From assembly GCF_014750685.1 (NCBI RefSeq), contig NZ_JAAXGE010000007.1:372001-436000 (forward strand): 64,000 nt of DNA. Reading direction: 5' to 3'. Position numbers and translations under genes: made by a program. The stretch comes from Bacteroides sp. GM023. GTDB lineage: Bacteria; Bacteroidota; Bacteroidia; Bacteroidales; Bacteroidaceae. The notes beneath the pieces were generated by a model that saw only the letters and a program-made list of their open reading frames with translations, had not been told where the DNA came from and did not search any database. This document shows positions 63,222-64,000 of the stretch, in pieces. Numbering within the stretch: position 1 is the stretch's first letter; each line of letters opens with the position of its first letter.

Positions 63222-64000
63222 ATGAAAAACAGAATCTTTGCTTTACTGGTACTTTTTACAGTTGTTATTTTTAGTGGTGCACAGGCACAGACTACTGCCC
63301 GCAAGTTCGAGGCTGGTAAGAACACATTCTTGCTGGACGGCAAACCATTTGTGGTGAAAGCAGCCGAGCTGCATTACACCCGTATCCCGCAAGCATATTG
63401 GGACCATCGTATCGAAATGTGCAAAGCGTTGGGGATGAATACGATTTGTATTTATATCTTTTGGAATATCCATGAACAGGAAGAAGGAAAATTCAACTTC
63501 TCCGGTCAGAATGATATTGCCGCTTTCTGTCGTACCGCACAGAAACATGGCATGTATGTCATTGTCCGTCCCGGCCCGTATGTATGTGCGGAGTGGGAGA
63601 TGGGCGGACTTCCCTGGTGGCTGCTGAAGAAAAAAGACGTTGCCCTGCGCACGCTCGACCCTTATTATATGGAACGTGTCGGCATCTTTATGAAAGAAGT
63701 CGGCAAGCAACTGGCTCCGCTGCAAGTGAATAAAGGCGGTAATATCATCATGGTACAGGTGGAAAACGAATACGGCTCTTACGGAACCGACAAGCCCTAT
63801 GTGTCTGCCGTACGTGATTTAGTCCGCGAATCCGGTTTTACCGATGTTCCTTTGTTCCAATGCGACTGGAGCAGCAACTTCACAAACAATGCCCTTGACG
63901 ACCTTATATGGACAGTGAACTTCGGAACAGGAGCCAATATTGACCAACAATTCAAGAAACTCAAGGAGCTACGCCCCGAAACTCCCCTGATGTGCAGCGA
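63222..64000 (+). CDS. GH35 beta-galactosidase, 5' part (cut by the window edge)
   Basis: The frame opens with ATG at 63222 and continues through the edge; 259 codons are visible. The signal peptide is MKNRIFALLVLFTVVIFSGAQAQ. GH35 motifs are KAAELHYTRIPQAYWDHRIEMCKALGMN (early barrel), RPGPYVCAEWEMGGLPWWL, and MVQVENEYGSYG, which carries the acid/base Glu. The nucleophile region begins as MCS-E at the last base, so its Glu is only partly in view. It probably removes terminal beta-galactose in the periplasm. Its PUL context lies beyond the window. Confidence 0.93.
   Translation, partial: MKNRIFALLVLFTVVIFSGAQAQTTARKFEAGKNTFLLDGKPFVVKAAELHYTRIPQAYWDHRIEMCKALGMNTICIYIFWNIHEQEEGKFNFSGQNDIAAFCRTAQKHGMYVIVRPGPYVCAEWEMGGLPWWLLKKKDVALRTLDPYYMERVGIFMKEVGKQLAPLQVNKGGNIIMVQVENEYGSYGTDKPYVSAVRDLVRESGFTDVPLFQCDWSSNFTNNALDDLIWTVNFGTGANIDQQFKKLKELRPETPLMCS

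Noticed and set aside
1-64000. rRNA, tRNA and insertion sequences
   Set aside because: No tRNA-like cloverleaf, rRNA block, transposase or terminal-repeat pair was recognised by reading; a covariance search could still find a missed tRNA.

Overview
The window reads as chromosome of a gut Bacteroides species (Bacteroidales). It has three SusC/SusD loci, two hybrid two-component regulators, lipoproteins whose lipobox Cys is followed by acidic residues, promoter boxes of the Bacteroides type (TAnnTTTG), a Ser-type sulfatase and no rRNA or tRNA genes. Species cannot be fixed from the sequence alone.

Layout. 1-13155 (+) is a polysaccharide utilisation locus (PUL): the end of a hybrid sensor/regulator, a LamG lipoprotein, a SusE/F-like lipoprotein, a GH76 alpha-1,6-mannanase, SusC, SusD and a second LamG lipoprotein, closed by a strong bidirectional terminator. 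The GH76 points to alpha-mannan (yeast type). 13272-26535 is a second PUL: SusC, SusD, GH29 fucosidase and sulfatase on the minus strand, with a complete divergent hybrid two-component regulator. It suggests a sulfated, fucosylated glycan such as mucin O-glycan. 26632-28733 holds a lamin-tail lipoprotein and a HEPN/MNT toxin-antitoxin-like pair. 28807-40083 (-) is a run of co-oriented genes: TonB-dependent receptor, DUF4876-like lipoprotein, DUF6850-like outer membrane protein, fimbrillin/FISUMP lipoprotein, OB-fold-like lipoprotein with a CxHxCxH motif, PepSY-type membrane protein, ABC ATPase, permease and a DUF4857-like protein. A metal-related uptake role is possible but unproven.

The main discovery candidate is at 40887-41441. 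A third SusC gene is cut in two by a DNA inversion. Its start codon, signal peptide, most of its N-terminal carboxypeptidase-like domain and a good promoter lie on the minus strand (40885-41106). The remaining 1039 codons lie on the plus strand (41441-44560). Perfect 17-bp inverted repeats (AAGTTCT-3 bp-AGAACTT) bound the segment, and flipping it restores one uninterrupted 1112-residue SusC. The locus is therefore a phase switch read here in the OFF state. It controls a SusC/SusD operon that carries a zinc metallohydrolase lipoprotein, a DUF4302 lipoprotein, a BACON lipoprotein and a small secreted protein, and no glycosidase. In the OFF state the promoter faces the TonB receptor operon.

50129-64000 is mostly housekeeping: asd, a cation/proton antiporter, tcdA, a LolD-type ATPase, a possible small RNA, a helix-hairpin-helix protein, a sodium symporter, a VanZ-like protein, murF, a TPR histidine kinase, folP, a diadenylate cyclase and the start of a GH35 beta-galactosidase cut by the window edge. 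Several intergenic regions carry short palindromic arrays with an exact 22-bp period (32709-32816, 40342-40415) or an 11-bp period (13790-13833). Their sequences are unrelated but the spacing is shared or halved.
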